The notes under the pieces are model-generated. The model did not search any database and was not told where the DNA came from. It saw nothing but the letters and a program-made list of their open reading frames with translations. Shown here piece after piece: positions 46,525 through 54,880 of a stretch of DNA of 64,000 nt. Origin of the DNA: Paroceanicella profunda (GTDB lineage: Bacteria; Pseudomonadota; Alphaproteobacteria; Rhodobacterales; Rhodobacteraceae); the NCBI RefSeq assembly GCF_005887635.2, contig NZ_CP040818.1, positions 2,758,501 through 2,822,500 on the forward strand, written 5' to 3'. Every line of letters begins with the position of its first letter. Positions within the stretch are counted from its first letter, which is position 1. Both the position numbers and the translations under genes were made by a program.

Positions 46525-46964
46525 GCAGCGCAGCTTGTCACCCCGCCTTGACGCCGAGGGTCCGCCAGGCGCTTTGCGAGCGGCTTCTGACAGCCCGCGG
46601 CCAGACGCAACAGGAGATCTACGCCTGCGTCGCCGCCGAGACGGGCCTCGCGCGGGAAATCATCTGGTGTGCCGTGAAGGGTCTGGATCTGCGCGGCATG
46701 CCGCGGCGCGGCCGGCGGAGCGGCTACCTGGATGGCACCAGCGCGGCGCGTGTCATCGCGGCCCGGCGGCGTGTGGCGAAGGGCGAGGCGATCTCGGCGG
46801 TACGGCGTTCGCTCGGCTGCAGCATGGCTGACGCGCGGGCGATGATTCACGGAGAGGGCCGGTTCTCCGGCCTGCGCCCGACGCTGGTCGAACTGGTGGC
46901 CGATGAGCTGGCGCAGGGCATGGCGCAGAACATCGGGCAGCGCAGGAGGGTGGCGCATGGCTAG
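46521..46964 (+). CDS. phage protein of unknown function
   Basis: 147 residues, ATG at 46521 overlapping the previous stop (ATGA). It has several helix-turn-helix-like stretches (TQQEIYACVAAETGLAREII, GEAISAVRRSLGCSMADARA) and basic patches, so DNA binding is likely. Family not recognised. Confidence 0.6.
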   Translation: MSSAACHPALTPRVRQALCERLLTARGQTQQEIYACVAAETGLAREIIWCAVKGLDLRGMPRRGRRSGYLDGTSAARVIAARRRVAKGEAISAVRRSLGCSMADARAMIHGEGRFSGLRPTLVELVADELAQGMAQNIGQRRRVAHG

Positions 46965-47175
46965 GCAGTCCCCGAACACCTACAGCGACGCGCAACTGCT
47001 GCGCATGCTCGACCTGCAAGACGCAGGCTGGACCGGCAAGGCGATAGCGCAGCAGATGACGCGCGAGGGGCTGCCCATGTCCCGCGCCGGCGCCCTGGCC
47101 CTTCTCAATCGCATCAAGCGCGAAACCGACGCGGCCGAAATCGCTCCGCTCGGGCGCGCGGCGGCCGCACAATGA
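46957..47175 (+). CDS. small helical phage protein
   Basis: 72 residues, ATG at 46957, 8 bases inside the previous gene, with AGGAGGG upstream. YSDAQLLRMLDLQDAGWTG and AIAQQMTREGLPMSRAGALA form an HTH-like fold, perhaps a small regulator. Overlaps the next start by four bases. Confidence 0.6.
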   Translation: MARQSPNTYSDAQLLRMLDLQDAGWTGKAIAQQMTREGLPMSRAGALALLNRIKRETDAAEIAPLGRAAAAQ

Positions 47176-47594
47176 GCATCGCCGCGACCACCTATGACAA
47201 GCACGAGGCGCAGATCCTGATGATCGCGGACGGCGCGAGCCACCAGGAGGCCGCCCGCGCGACCGGTGGCGCCACCAGCATTTCGGGATGGCTCTCCAAG
47301 CGCGCCATCACGACCGCCGCTCTTCGTGCGGTCGGCCCCGACCCGGACCGCCTGCGCGCCCTGTGTGACCGCGACGTCATCAAGCGGCCTTCGGAGCCCG
47401 GAACGGTCCACAAGGCCAAGCCAAAGCTCAAACCCGACCCGAAGCAGTTCCTCGACAGACGCTCACAGAAGGCGCTCGAAGAACTGCGGCGCGGCGCGCT
47501 GCCGCTCACCGTCGCGCGGATGGTCGGTCTCGACCTCGCCCGCGTGACCGAGCTGCGCGCCGCATGGCAGAGAGGCGAATACCGCAATGTCTGA
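47172..47594 (+). CDS. phage protein with HTH-like segments
   Basis: 140 residues, ATG at 47172 (ATGA overlap). A N-terminal HTH-like part (GASHQEAARATGGATSISGWL) leads through a basic Lys/Pro linker to a second helical part (PLTVARMVGLDLARVTELRAA). Probably DNA-binding; no family recognised. Overlaps the next gene by 8 bases. Confidence 0.6.
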   Translation: MSIAATTYDKHEAQILMIADGASHQEAARATGGATSISGWLSKRAITTAALRAVGPDPDRLRALCDRDVIKRPSEPGTVHKAKPKLKPDPKQFLDRRSQKALEELRRGALPLTVARMVGLDLARVTELRAAWQRGEYRNV

Positions 47595-48216
47595 TCTTCC
47601 CCTGTACCCCGTCCCGAGCGGGTCACGAATTCGCGGCGACTGGGTGCCGCTGCACTTCCGGCGGCTGCTCAATTCCCGGTTCGTTGCGCAGGTTGATCCC
47701 GCTGCGGGCTTTTTCGCGGTGATCCTCTGGGCCGTCGCCTGCGACCAGGACCCGGCCGGCACTCTGCCCGAGGATGACGTGCAGCTCGCGCGGCTGGCCG
47801 GTTTCGGGCGCGATCTGGACGGCTGGCGAAGGGTGCGCCAAGGCGCGCTCTACGGCTGGACTCCCTGCGCTTGCGAGATCGACGGAGAAATGGTGCGGCG
47901 CCTGCAGCACCGGACCGTGACGGAGATGGTGGGCGACGCCATAGCCAAACTCGCGCGGCGGCAGAAGGTGAACGAGGAAGGGGCCGAGCGCGCCATGCTC
48001 TCGCGCCTGCGCGACCGCATGCAGAAGGCCGGGGCCACTGCCCGGATGACCGAGCGCGAGGACCTGGTGATCGAGACGCGGCGGATCCTCGGCCTGCAGC
48101 AATGCAGGTGGACCATCGAGAATGTGCGCGCGGCCATGAGCGAGGCCGAGATGAAGTTCGAAAACGACAGAAGGGTGGCCGATCTCAATATCAGGCGCAT
48201 GCCGTCAGGGGGCTGA
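47587..48216 (+). CDS. DUF1376-like phage replication-region protein
   Basis: 209 residues, ATG at 47587. The N-terminal half fits the DUF1376 pattern: WVPLHFRRLLNSRFV, a helix AGFFAVILWAVAC, GTLPEDDVQLARLAGF and a following helical segment. Such proteins are frequently found in the replication region of phages, where they may act in initiation or helicase loading. The C-terminus is charged and helical. The gap that follows is rich in palindromes. Confidence 0.65.
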   Translation: MSDLPLYPVPSGSRIRGDWVPLHFRRLLNSRFVAQVDPAAGFFAVILWAVACDQDPAGTLPEDDVQLARLAGFGRDLDGWRRVRQGALYGWTPCACEIDGEMVRRLQHRTVTEMVGDAIAKLARRQKVNEEGAERAMLSRLRDRMQKAGATARMTEREDLVIETRRILGLQQCRWTIENVRAAMSEAEMKFENDRRVADLNIRRMPSGG

Positions 48217-48368
48217 TTTTGAAACAGTTTCGCGAGTGCATTCCAACTGCTTCGCGAAACTGTTTCGCACCCACAACACACACACAGACACACACACATC
48301 ACATCCCCTTACCCCGAAACACTTCGCCCTGTGGATAACTCCGGATCATGCAGAGAGAGGCTGAGCAG
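48217..48368. other. palindrome-rich noncoding stretch, candidate phage origin
   Basis: A perfect 15-bp inverted repeat, GAAACAGTTTCGCGA (48221-48235) with its complement at 48252-48266. Each arm contains its own palindrome: GAAAC-A-GTTTC, and GCGAAAC-T-GTTTCGC across the right arm. A weaker third copy, CGAAACACTTCGCC, is at 48315-48328, and between them lies a CA-dinucleotide tract (48274-48297). This resembles an iteron or partition-type site more than a terminator. Confidence 0.5.
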
Positions 48369-48968
48369 ATGACCACCGACAGCGAGACGACAGAGCCGGT
48401 CACGGGCAAGGCCGCCGTGCGCGAACTGGTGATCGACCGGCTGATCGGAGCGGGCTTCCAGCGGCCCACCGGCACCACGGTGGAGGCGCACCGGGCGGAG
48501 CTGGAGCGCATCGTGGCCAAGCTCGCCTATCTCGACCGGGCCGACCTCGCCACGCTGGCCGAGGGGCTGATGACGATGGGCGAGGGCAAGGCGGGGGATC
48601 GCTGGCCGCGCGAGGTGCGGGTGGTGAAGTTCGCGCACACGATCAGCGCGCCGCCGCCGGGCTTCGACCGCAAGGTGACCAGCTTCATGGCCTGTGCCGT
48701 GGGCCGGCGCGCGCAGGCGGAAGGCTGGGCCGGTCCGCTGCTCTCGGCGCTGGTGAAGCCGGGTCCGCCGCCCACGTCCGAGTACGCCCTGGCGCAGCTG
48801 CGCGAGCAGGCGGCGGAGGAGCGGCGGCGGCTGGTGATCATCGAGGAACGGCTGGCGGCAGGGCAGGCGCTCTCCGAGGACGATGCCCGGTTCCGGGGCT
48901 TCTGGGACCGGCGCGAGAAGATGGCCGCGCAGCTGGTGCGCGGCGAGGCAGCGGAGGGTCGGGTGTGA
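48369..48968 (+). CDS. phage protein of unknown function
   Basis: 199 residues from the ATG at 48369, behind GAGAGAGG; an ATG at 48348 is also in frame. The first part is helical (VRELVIDRLIGAGFQRP, AELERIVAKLAYLDRADL) and the C-terminus is a coiled coil rich in Glu/Arg (LAQLREQAAEERRRLVIIEE). Follows the candidate origin, so a replication helper is possible. Its stop overlaps the next GTG. Confidence 0.65.
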   Translation: MTTDSETTEPVTGKAAVRELVIDRLIGAGFQRPTGTTVEAHRAELERIVAKLAYLDRADLATLAEGLMTMGEGKAGDRWPREVRVVKFAHTISAPPPGFDRKVTSFMACAVGRRAQAEGWAGPLLSALVKPGPPPTSEYALAQLREQAAEERRRLVIIEERLAAGQALSEDDARFRGFWDRREKMAAQLVRGEAAEGRV

Positions 48969-49681
48969 GTGGAAGGTTTGCTCAGGTGTCCAGAAGGCTG
49001 CCCTCGGCTCTGGAGTTCGAGCAGAGCGGAACTGTGGTGCGTGCCCGCTGCCATTACTGCCGGAAGAACGACACGATGCAATCCAGCGGTGGCAGGCATC
49101 GGGCGCCGCCAGAGGAGGCGCACAAGTTCTTCATTCATCGGGGTTGGACGGGCCTCACCGGCAAGAAGCCAGCGTGTCCGGCGTGCGTGTCGAAGTTCAG
49201 GGCGATCAAGGCGCGGGAGCGCGAGGAGAAGGCGGCGATGAAAGAGGCGGGCAAGACGGCGGGGCCGGTGGTGGACAGGGTGGTGCAGATGCGAGGAGAG
49301 GCAGGGCTCCCGACGCCGGGCGTGGCGGAGATGAGCCGCTCGGATCGTCGGAAGGTGTTCAGGGCCATCGATGACGCCTATTCCGAGGACGGCGGTGGCT
49401 ACGTGGGCGGCGAGACCGACCACACTGTTGCCCTGTCTGCGGGCGTTCCGGTCTGCTGGGTGGAGAGCATCCGGGAGGAGGAGTTCGGGCCGGCGGTGAA
49501 CGAGGACGCGCGGAGGCTGGAGGCAGACCTGGCCACGATCACGGCGAAGGCTCGGAAGGCGGAGGAGGATGCACTCGCGGCGGCCACGCTGGCCGAAGAG
49601 GCATCGAAGGATGCAGCCGAGTGGGGCAAGCGGTTCTCGCGGCTGCAGGCTGCGATGGGACCGAAGGCGGCGCGGCTGTGA
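48965..49681 (+). CDS. phage zinc-finger/coiled-coil protein
   Basis: 238 residues, GTG at 48965 (GTGA overlap). It carries a zinc-finger pair, CHYC (about 29-32) and CPAC (about 71-74), then a helical region and a long C-terminal coiled coil (EDARRLEADLATITAKARKA). Function unknown. The next gene shares one base (TGATG). Confidence 0.65.
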   Translation: MSGRFAQVSRRLPSALEFEQSGTVVRARCHYCRKNDTMQSSGGRHRAPPEEAHKFFIHRGWTGLTGKKPACPACVSKFRAIKAREREEKAAMKEAGKTAGPVVDRVVQMRGEAGLPTPGVAEMSRSDRRKVFRAIDDAYSEDGGGYVGGETDHTVALSAGVPVCWVESIREEEFGPAVNEDARRLEADLATITAKARKAEEDALAAATLAEEASKDAAEWGKRFSRLQAAMGPKAARL

Positions 49682-50304
49682 TGGGGGTCGGGCGCAAGCG
49701 CAAAGTGGTGACAACGCTGCCACAGGTGGATCTCGGTGGAACGGACTGGGACGCCGGCGCCAGCGTGACACGGCCGGTGCCAGTGGCGCGGGGCGCGGTG
49801 TGCCGGGTGAAGGTCACGCGGAACGAGACGACGGGCGCGCCCCGGATCGTGCCCCGGGACACCGAGCAGCGCGAGGTCGGCGCCCGGGCGCGGCTGCGGA
49901 TGATCACCGAGCCGGTGCCGGAGGATGCGAACGGTCGGCGCCGCCGGCGGGTGCTGCACCCGATCGAGGACATGTACGTGCGCGGCATCCTCGACAAGCA
50001 GCAGCGCGCCGCCGGCCTTGCCCTGGCCGATGCCTGGGAGGGCTGCCAGACCACGCCTTCGGCCGATCTCTCGCAGCCACGGGTGGACAGCACGCCGCGG
50101 CCTGATGCGCGCACGATCATCCTGCTGGACGCCCAGCACCGCTACGCCCGGCTCGCCCGGCAGATCCCGCGCGACGCCTGCGCCGTGGTGCAGCACGTGT
50201 GCTGTGACGGGCGGTACCTTCGGGACGGCTTTGCGCGGAACCAGTGGGAATGCGGGAACGCCGTGGAGGCCCTCAAGATGGCGCTGTCGGTCATGGATCT
50301 CTGA
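49681..50304 (+). CDS. DUF6456-like protein in the late-regulator position
   Basis: 207 residues, ATG at 49681. The N-terminus is basic (MGVGRKRKVVTTLPQVDLGG). The C-terminal half resembles DUF6456 (IEDMYVRGILDKQQRAAG, QHVCCDGRYLRDGFARNQWE, GNAVEALKMALSVM). It is the last gene before the hairpin and the packaging genes, where lambdoid phages carry antiterminator Q or a late activator. That role is inference. Confidence 0.6.
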   Translation: MGVGRKRKVVTTLPQVDLGGTDWDAGASVTRPVPVARGAVCRVKVTRNETTGAPRIVPRDTEQREVGARARLRMITEPVPEDANGRRRRRVLHPIEDMYVRGILDKQQRAAGLALADAWEGCQTTPSADLSQPRVDSTPRPDARTIILLDAQHRYARLARQIPRDACAVVQHVCCDGRYLRDGFARNQWECGNAVEALKMALSVMDL

Positions 50305-50366
50305 CACTCGTCCATAACCCTCTTGACAGGTGTCCGCTAAACAGGGCACAGAAATGCACAGTAGAG

Positions 50367-50399
50367 AAGCCCCGCCCGGAGATCCCGGTGCGGGGCTTT
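50367..50399 (+). terminator. hairpin before the late genes
   Basis: AAGCCCCGC pairs with GCGGGGCTT, with a further CCGG/CCGG pairing inside, followed by only TTT. A TTGACA hexamer lies 40 bp upstream (50323-50328) without a convincing -10. The pair could form a late promoter plus terminator that needs an antiterminator. Confidence 0.6.
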
Positions 50400-50415
50400 G
50401 CATTTGGAGGTGAGC

Positions 50416-50784
50416 ATGGCGCGACTCCGCATGTTTCGCGTCCGCAGCGGCATCGCCAAACCACCACCACCAGAACGCACGCCGGCACCGGCCGCGCCAT
50501 CGGCGCGCTGGGACCGGCTCTATGACCTGAGGATCTGGCGGCGCAAGCCGGACGGGCTGCGCTGGTCGTGCCTGGTCGCCGCGCAATTCACCTGCGCGAT
50601 GTGCGGGCGGGTCGATGCCTCCCACCGCATGGTGGCGGACCACATCACGCCGCATCGCGGCAACATGGATCTCTTCACCGATGCGGAGAACCTCCAGTGC
50701 CTCTGCGCCGAGTGCCACTCGGGCGAGAAGGCGCGACGGGAGGTCGAAGAGCGGGAGCGGTCTGGCGGCCTGAACTGGTGGTGA
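50416..50784 (+). CDS. HNH endonuclease
   Basis: 122 residues, ATG at 50416 behind GGAGGTGA. The ββα-metal HNH core is CAMCGRVDASHRMVADHITPH with the second cysteine pair in CLCAECHSGEKA, and the conserved N in DAENLQC. HNH nucleases next to terminase are needed for DNA packaging in HK97-like phages. Confidence 0.93.
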   Translation: MARLRMFRVRSGIAKPPPPERTPAPAAPSARWDRLYDLRIWRRKPDGLRWSCLVAAQFTCAMCGRVDASHRMVADHITPHRGNMDLFTDAENLQCLCAECHSGEKARREVEERERSGGLNWW

Positions 50785-50876
50785 CCGGCCCGGCCGAAGC
50801 CCCCCCCCGGGGTCAGACCTGGCGGCGGAGGAGGGGGTGGCAACCGCCGTCTCCCCACATACGGAGTTTTTTTCCC

Positions 50877-51332
50877 GTGGATGAGCAAAATTCCGACGAC
50901 CCGTTGGCCTTTGACCTGTTCGGGGCGCCGGTGTCGCAGATCCGCGAGCGGTGGGGTCGGCCATCGTTCGCAAAGACGAAGGAAAATCAACAGCTTGTCG
51001 CTCTACTGGTGGGGAATGGCTGGTCGCAGAAGCGCGTGGCCGCCCATCTGGGCTGCGATGAGAAGACCCTGCGCAAACATTTTTCCCGTGAGCTCGCCGT
51101 GGGCGCGGACCTGATCGAGAGCATGGCGCTCGAGGTCGTGATGGCCCGGATGCGTCAGGGCCACGTTCCCTCGGCGCGCCTGATGCTGGAGCGACTGGAA
51201 CAGGGCCGCGCCGCGCCGCCTCCGCCCAAGAACGATCCGCGCGAGCCAGCACTCGGGAAGAAGGCGCAGGCGCAGCGGGACGCGGGCGACATGCCGACCA
51301 GCTGGGGTGACGTGCTTCCGCAGGTGCACTGA
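50877..51332 (+). CDS. terminase small subunit
   Basis: 151 residues from a GTG at 50877 behind ACGGAG. A helix-turn-helix (NGWSQKRVAAHLGCDEKTLRKHF) would recognise packaging sites, followed by an oligomerisation helix (VVMARMRQGHVPSARLMLERL). It shares one base with the large-subunit start (TGATG). The identification rests on the HTH and position. Confidence 0.8.
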   Translation: MDEQNSDDPLAFDLFGAPVSQIRERWGRPSFAKTKENQQLVALLVGNGWSQKRVAAHLGCDEKTLRKHFSRELAVGADLIESMALEVVMARMRQGHVPSARLMLERLEQGRAAPPPPKNDPREPALGKKAQAQRDAGDMPTSWGDVLPQVH

Positions 51333-53047
51333 TGGCCTTCGACGGCTGGGACTTCTCGTGCCCGGACTGGGCAGACCGGCTGCGTGATGGCCGGTCTCTC
51401 GTGCCTCATCTGCCGCTCGACACTGCTGCCGCCGACCAGGCGGTGGCGATCTTCGACCGGCTGCGGCTGCCTGACGTGGTGGGCCAACCTGCGATGGCGG
51501 AGGCCGCGGGCGACTGGTTCCGCGACATCATCCGCGCTGCCTTCGGGTCCATCGACCCCGAGAGCGGGCAGCGGCGGGTCGCGGAGATCTTCGCGCTGGT
51601 ACCGAAGAAGAACTCGAAGACCACCAACGCGGCAGCAATGGGCCTGGTCGCGATGCTCGCGAACCGGCGCCCGAACGCGGAAATGCTGGTGGTGGGCCCG
51701 ACGCAGGATGTGGCCGACCTGTGCTTCGGTCAGATCCAGGGGATGATCGAGGCAGACCCGGACGAATACCTGTCCAAGCGCTTCCACGTGCAGGAGCACC
51801 TGAAGCGGATCACCTGCCGGATCACGAGGGCGGTGTTGAGGGTGAAGACCTTCGACATGCGGGTGATGACCGGCACCAAGCCGGTGCTGGTGATCCTCGA
51901 TGAGTTGCACGTCATGGCATCGAGCGCCTTCGCATCGCGGGTGGTGGGACAGATCCGTGGCGGCCTGCTCGCCAATCCGGAGAGCCTGCTGGTGTTCATC
52001 ACCACGCAGTCGGACCGCCCGCCGACCGGAGTGTTCGAGACCGAGCTCAAGTACGCGCGGGGCGTGCGCGATGGCGTGATCCGCGAGGACGTGCGGATGC
52101 TGCCGGTGCTCTACGAGTTCCCGGAGGCGGTCCAGATCGACGAGCGCAAGCCGTGGCGCGATCCGAAGCTCTGGCCGATGGTGCTGCCGAACCTCGGCCG
52201 CTCCATCTCGATCGAGCGGCTGGTGTCGGAGTACCGCGGCGCCATCGATCGGGGCATCGAGGAGGAGGCCCGCTGGGCCTCCCAGCACCTCAACGTGCAG
52301 ATCGGTCTCGCGCTGCACACCGACCGCTGGGTCGGAGCGGACTACTGGGTCGCCGCTGGCAAGGGGCCGGCCAGCCTCGATGAGCTGCTGGAGACCTCGG
52401 ACGTCTGCACCGTGGGCATCGACGGAGGCGGCCTCGACGACCTGCTCGGCGCGGCGGTGATCGGCCGCCACCGCGAGACCCGGGTCTGGCGGTCCTGGGC
52501 GCATGCCTGGGCACACCCCATCGCCCTGACCCGCCGGCCGGAGAACGAGGACACGCTGCGCGGTTTCGAGCGGGCAGGGCACCTCACCATCTGCGAGACC
52601 CCCACGCAGGACGTGGTCGAGGTCGCGGCCCTGGTGGGGCGCATCTGGTCGGCCGGGTTGCTCCCGGAGAAGGCCGGCGTCGGCCTCGATCCGAACGGGG
52701 TGGCGGCCATCGTGGATGCCATCGCGGAAGAGGATGTGCCGGACGAGGTGATCGCGGGCGTGAGCCAGGGCTGGCGACTTTGCGCCGCGATCTGGGGGCT
52801 GGAGCGCAAGCTGCATGACGGGACCTTCCTGCATGACGGCTCGCCGATGATGGCCTGGTGCGTGGGCAACGCCCGGGTGGAACCGAGAGGAAACGCGGTG
52901 CTGATCACGAAGCAGATCTCCGGCAAGGCGAAGATCGACCCGCTGATGGCGGTGCTAGACGCCGCGATGCTGATGGCGGCCAACCCCGAGGCGCATGCCC
53001 CCGGCGGACGCTCGTATCTCGAAGCCTCCGGCCTGATGGTGCTGTGA
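51332..53047 (+). CDS. terminase large subunit
   Basis: 571 residues. The packaging ATPase domain has a Walker A-like VPKKNSKTT (90-98) and Walker B LVILDE (186-191) followed by LHVMAS. The nuclease domain begins near the acidic VGIDGGGLDDLL (about 361-372). Belongs to the terminase_1 / HK97-type group. It overlaps the portal gene start by one base. Confidence 0.95.
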   Translation: MAFDGWDFSCPDWADRLRDGRSLVPHLPLDTAAADQAVAIFDRLRLPDVVGQPAMAEAAGDWFRDIIRAAFGSIDPESGQRRVAEIFALVPKKNSKTTNAAAMGLVAMLANRRPNAEMLVVGPTQDVADLCFGQIQGMIEADPDEYLSKRFHVQEHLKRITCRITRAVLRVKTFDMRVMTGTKPVLVILDELHVMASSAFASRVVGQIRGGLLANPESLLVFITTQSDRPPTGVFETELKYARGVRDGVIREDVRMLPVLYEFPEAVQIDERKPWRDPKLWPMVLPNLGRSISIERLVSEYRGAIDRGIEEEARWASQHLNVQIGLALHTDRWVGADYWVAAGKGPASLDELLETSDVCTVGIDGGGLDDLLGAAVIGRHRETRVWRSWAHAWAHPIALTRRPENEDTLRGFERAGHLTICETPTQDVVEVAALVGRIWSAGLLPEKAGVGLDPNGVAAIVDAIAEEDVPDEVIAGVSQGWRLCAAIWGLERKLHDGTFLHDGSPMMAWCVGNARVEPRGNAVLITKQISGKAKIDPLMAVLDAAMLMAANPEAHAPGGRSYLEASGLMVL

Positions 53048-54225
53048 TGGGCAGCTGGTGGCGGCCATGGTCGTGGTTCGGCTCCTCCGTGAGCACGACC
53101 GCGAGCCTGCCGATCGATGTCAGCCGCAGGATGCGGCGCCTCGGGCCGGACGGGTTCCTGCAGCTCTCCGCGGTGCTTTGCGGCGTGCGGGTGATCTCCG
53201 AGGGCGTGGCGATGGCGCCGCTCAAGGTCTACCGCCAGACCCGGGAGGGGGGCCAGACCCGCCGCCGGCCGGCGACGGACCTGCGGGTCTACGATCTGCT
53301 CTACCGCAAACCCAACGAGTGGATGACCGCCTTCGAGTGGCGCGAGCTCATGACCGTGCACGCGGTGGTCTATGGCAACGCCTTCTCGATGGTGAACCGG
53401 GTGGGCGGCAAGGTCGACGAACTGATCCCGATCCACCCGCGCGACATGCAGGTAAGCTGGGACAAGGGCGTGCTGTCCTACCGCGCCACGGTGGACGGCC
53501 GGCAGTTCGACCTGTCGGTGAGCGAGGTTTTCCACCTCCGCGGCCCCTCGATGGACGGGCGCGTGGGGCTGGAGGTGATGGCGCTGATGCGTGACATGCT
53601 CTACCTCACCGCCGGGCTCGAAGGACAGCAGATCGACCTGCAGGAGCAGGGCGGCAGACCCTCGGGCATCCTGTCCTACAAGGGTGACAGGCTCTCGCCC
53701 GAGAGCCGCGAGGCCTTGCGCGAGGCGTGGGTCGAGCGCTTCGGTCCGGACGGCCGGGGCGGGGTCGCGGTGCTGGACGAGGGCTGGAGCTTCACCGCGA
53801 TGCAGGTGAGCCAGATCGACCAGCAGCACCTGGAGAGCCGGCGCTTCCAGATCGAGGAGGTGGCCCGCGCGCTGCGCGTCCAGCCGCTGATGATCATGCA
53901 GGCGAGCGGCATGAGCTACGCGAGCGCCGAGCAGCTGTTCCAGGCGCATGTGGTGCACACACTGATGCCATGGTTCGAGCGCTGGGAGCAGGCCCTCGAC
54001 CGGGTGGTCCTGCCGGAGCCCGAGCTCTACGCCTACCACAACGTGAAGGGGCTGATGCGCGGCACCGCCGTCGACCGCGCCGCCTACTACGAGAAGGCGC
54101 TCGGCGCGCCGGGCAAGCCGGGCTGGATGACGCAGAACGAGGTGCGGGACGCCGAGGGCGAGGACCGTGTCGAGGATGGCGACTGGCTGAACAACGGCAA
54201 CCTGCAGACAGGCACGGAGACCTGA
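53047..54225 (+). CDS. portal protein, HK97 family
   Basis: 392 residues from the ATG at 53047. Family features: AVLCGVRVISEGVAMAPLKVY near residue 45, PNEWMTAFEWRELMTVHAVVYGN, the RFQIEEVARALRVQPLMI motif and NVKGLMRGTAVDRAAYYEKAL. It forms the dodecameric ring at the head vertex through which DNA passes. The frame is open further upstream, inside the terminase gene, and is rejected there. Confidence 0.95.
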   Translation: MGSWWRPWSWFGSSVSTTASLPIDVSRRMRRLGPDGFLQLSAVLCGVRVISEGVAMAPLKVYRQTREGGQTRRRPATDLRVYDLLYRKPNEWMTAFEWRELMTVHAVVYGNAFSMVNRVGGKVDELIPIHPRDMQVSWDKGVLSYRATVDGRQFDLSVSEVFHLRGPSMDGRVGLEVMALMRDMLYLTAGLEGQQIDLQEQGGRPSGILSYKGDRLSPESREALREAWVERFGPDGRGGVAVLDEGWSFTAMQVSQIDQQHLESRRFQIEEVARALRVQPLMIMQASGMSYASAEQLFQAHVVHTLMPWFERWEQALDRVVLPEPELYAYHNVKGLMRGTAVDRAAYYEKALGAPGKPGWMTQNEVRDAEGEDRVEDGDWLNNGNLQTGTET

Positions 54226-54226
54226 G

Positions 54227-54880
54227 ATGGAGCACAAGTTCCGGGCGCTCGACGATGTCGAGGTGAAGGATCGCACGATCACCGGCTATGCCAGCGTGTT
54301 CGACCAGGTCGACACCTACGGCGACACCATCCTGGCCGGCGCCTACGCCAAGAGCATCCGGGCCCGCAAGGCGCTCCCGATGCTCTGGAACCACAACCCG
54401 GACGTGCTCATCGGGCGGTGGACCTCGCTCGCCGAGGACGGGAAGGGGCTGCGGGTCACCGGCGAGCTGACGCCGGGGCACACCGAGGCGGAGAACGCCT
54501 ACGCGAGCCTGAAGGCCGGGCATGTCGACGGCATGTCGATCGGCTACCGGGTGCCGTCCGGCGGGTTCAAGGAGACGGCCGAGGGCGGGCGGCTGCTCAA
54601 GCAGATCGATCTGTTCGAGGTGAGCGTGGTTGTGTTTCCGGCCGACGGGAACGCCATGATCGATGCGGTGAAGGCCGTCGATCTCCAGATGCGGGAATTC
54701 CGCGACGTGATGCGCAGTGCCATGCGGGACGCTGGCTACGTGCTCACGCGCAAGGAAGCCGAGGCCTTCATGGCCGACGGCTACAAGGGCCTCGAAGCCA
54801 TGCGGGACGCTGGCGGCAGGCATGAACTGGAAGAGCTGAAAGCAGCCTTCCTCGATGCACTCCACAGCGTGAAAGGATGA
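54227..54880 (+). CDS. prohead protease, HK97 (S78) type
   Basis: 217 residues. Cleaves the capsid N-terminal scaffold domain during maturation. The fold start ITGYASVFDQVDTYGD and the likely catalytic H56 (MLWNHNPDV) and S104 (DGMSIGYR) are present. Its stop overlaps the capsid gene start by four bases. Confidence 0.94.
   Translation: MEHKFRALDDVEVKDRTITGYASVFDQVDTYGDTILAGAYAKSIRARKALPMLWNHNPDVLIGRWTSLAEDGKGLRVTGELTPGHTEAENAYASLKAGHVDGMSIGYRVPSGGFKETAEGGRLLKQIDLFEVSVVVFPADGNAMIDAVKAVDLQMREFRDVMRSAMRDAGYVLTRKEAEAFMADGYKGLEAMRDAGGRHELEELKAAFLDALHSVKG

Noticed and set aside
50323..50328. A complete sigma-70 promoter before the HNH gene
   Set aside because: TTGACA is perfect, but no -10-like hexamer occurs at 15-19 bp spacing.
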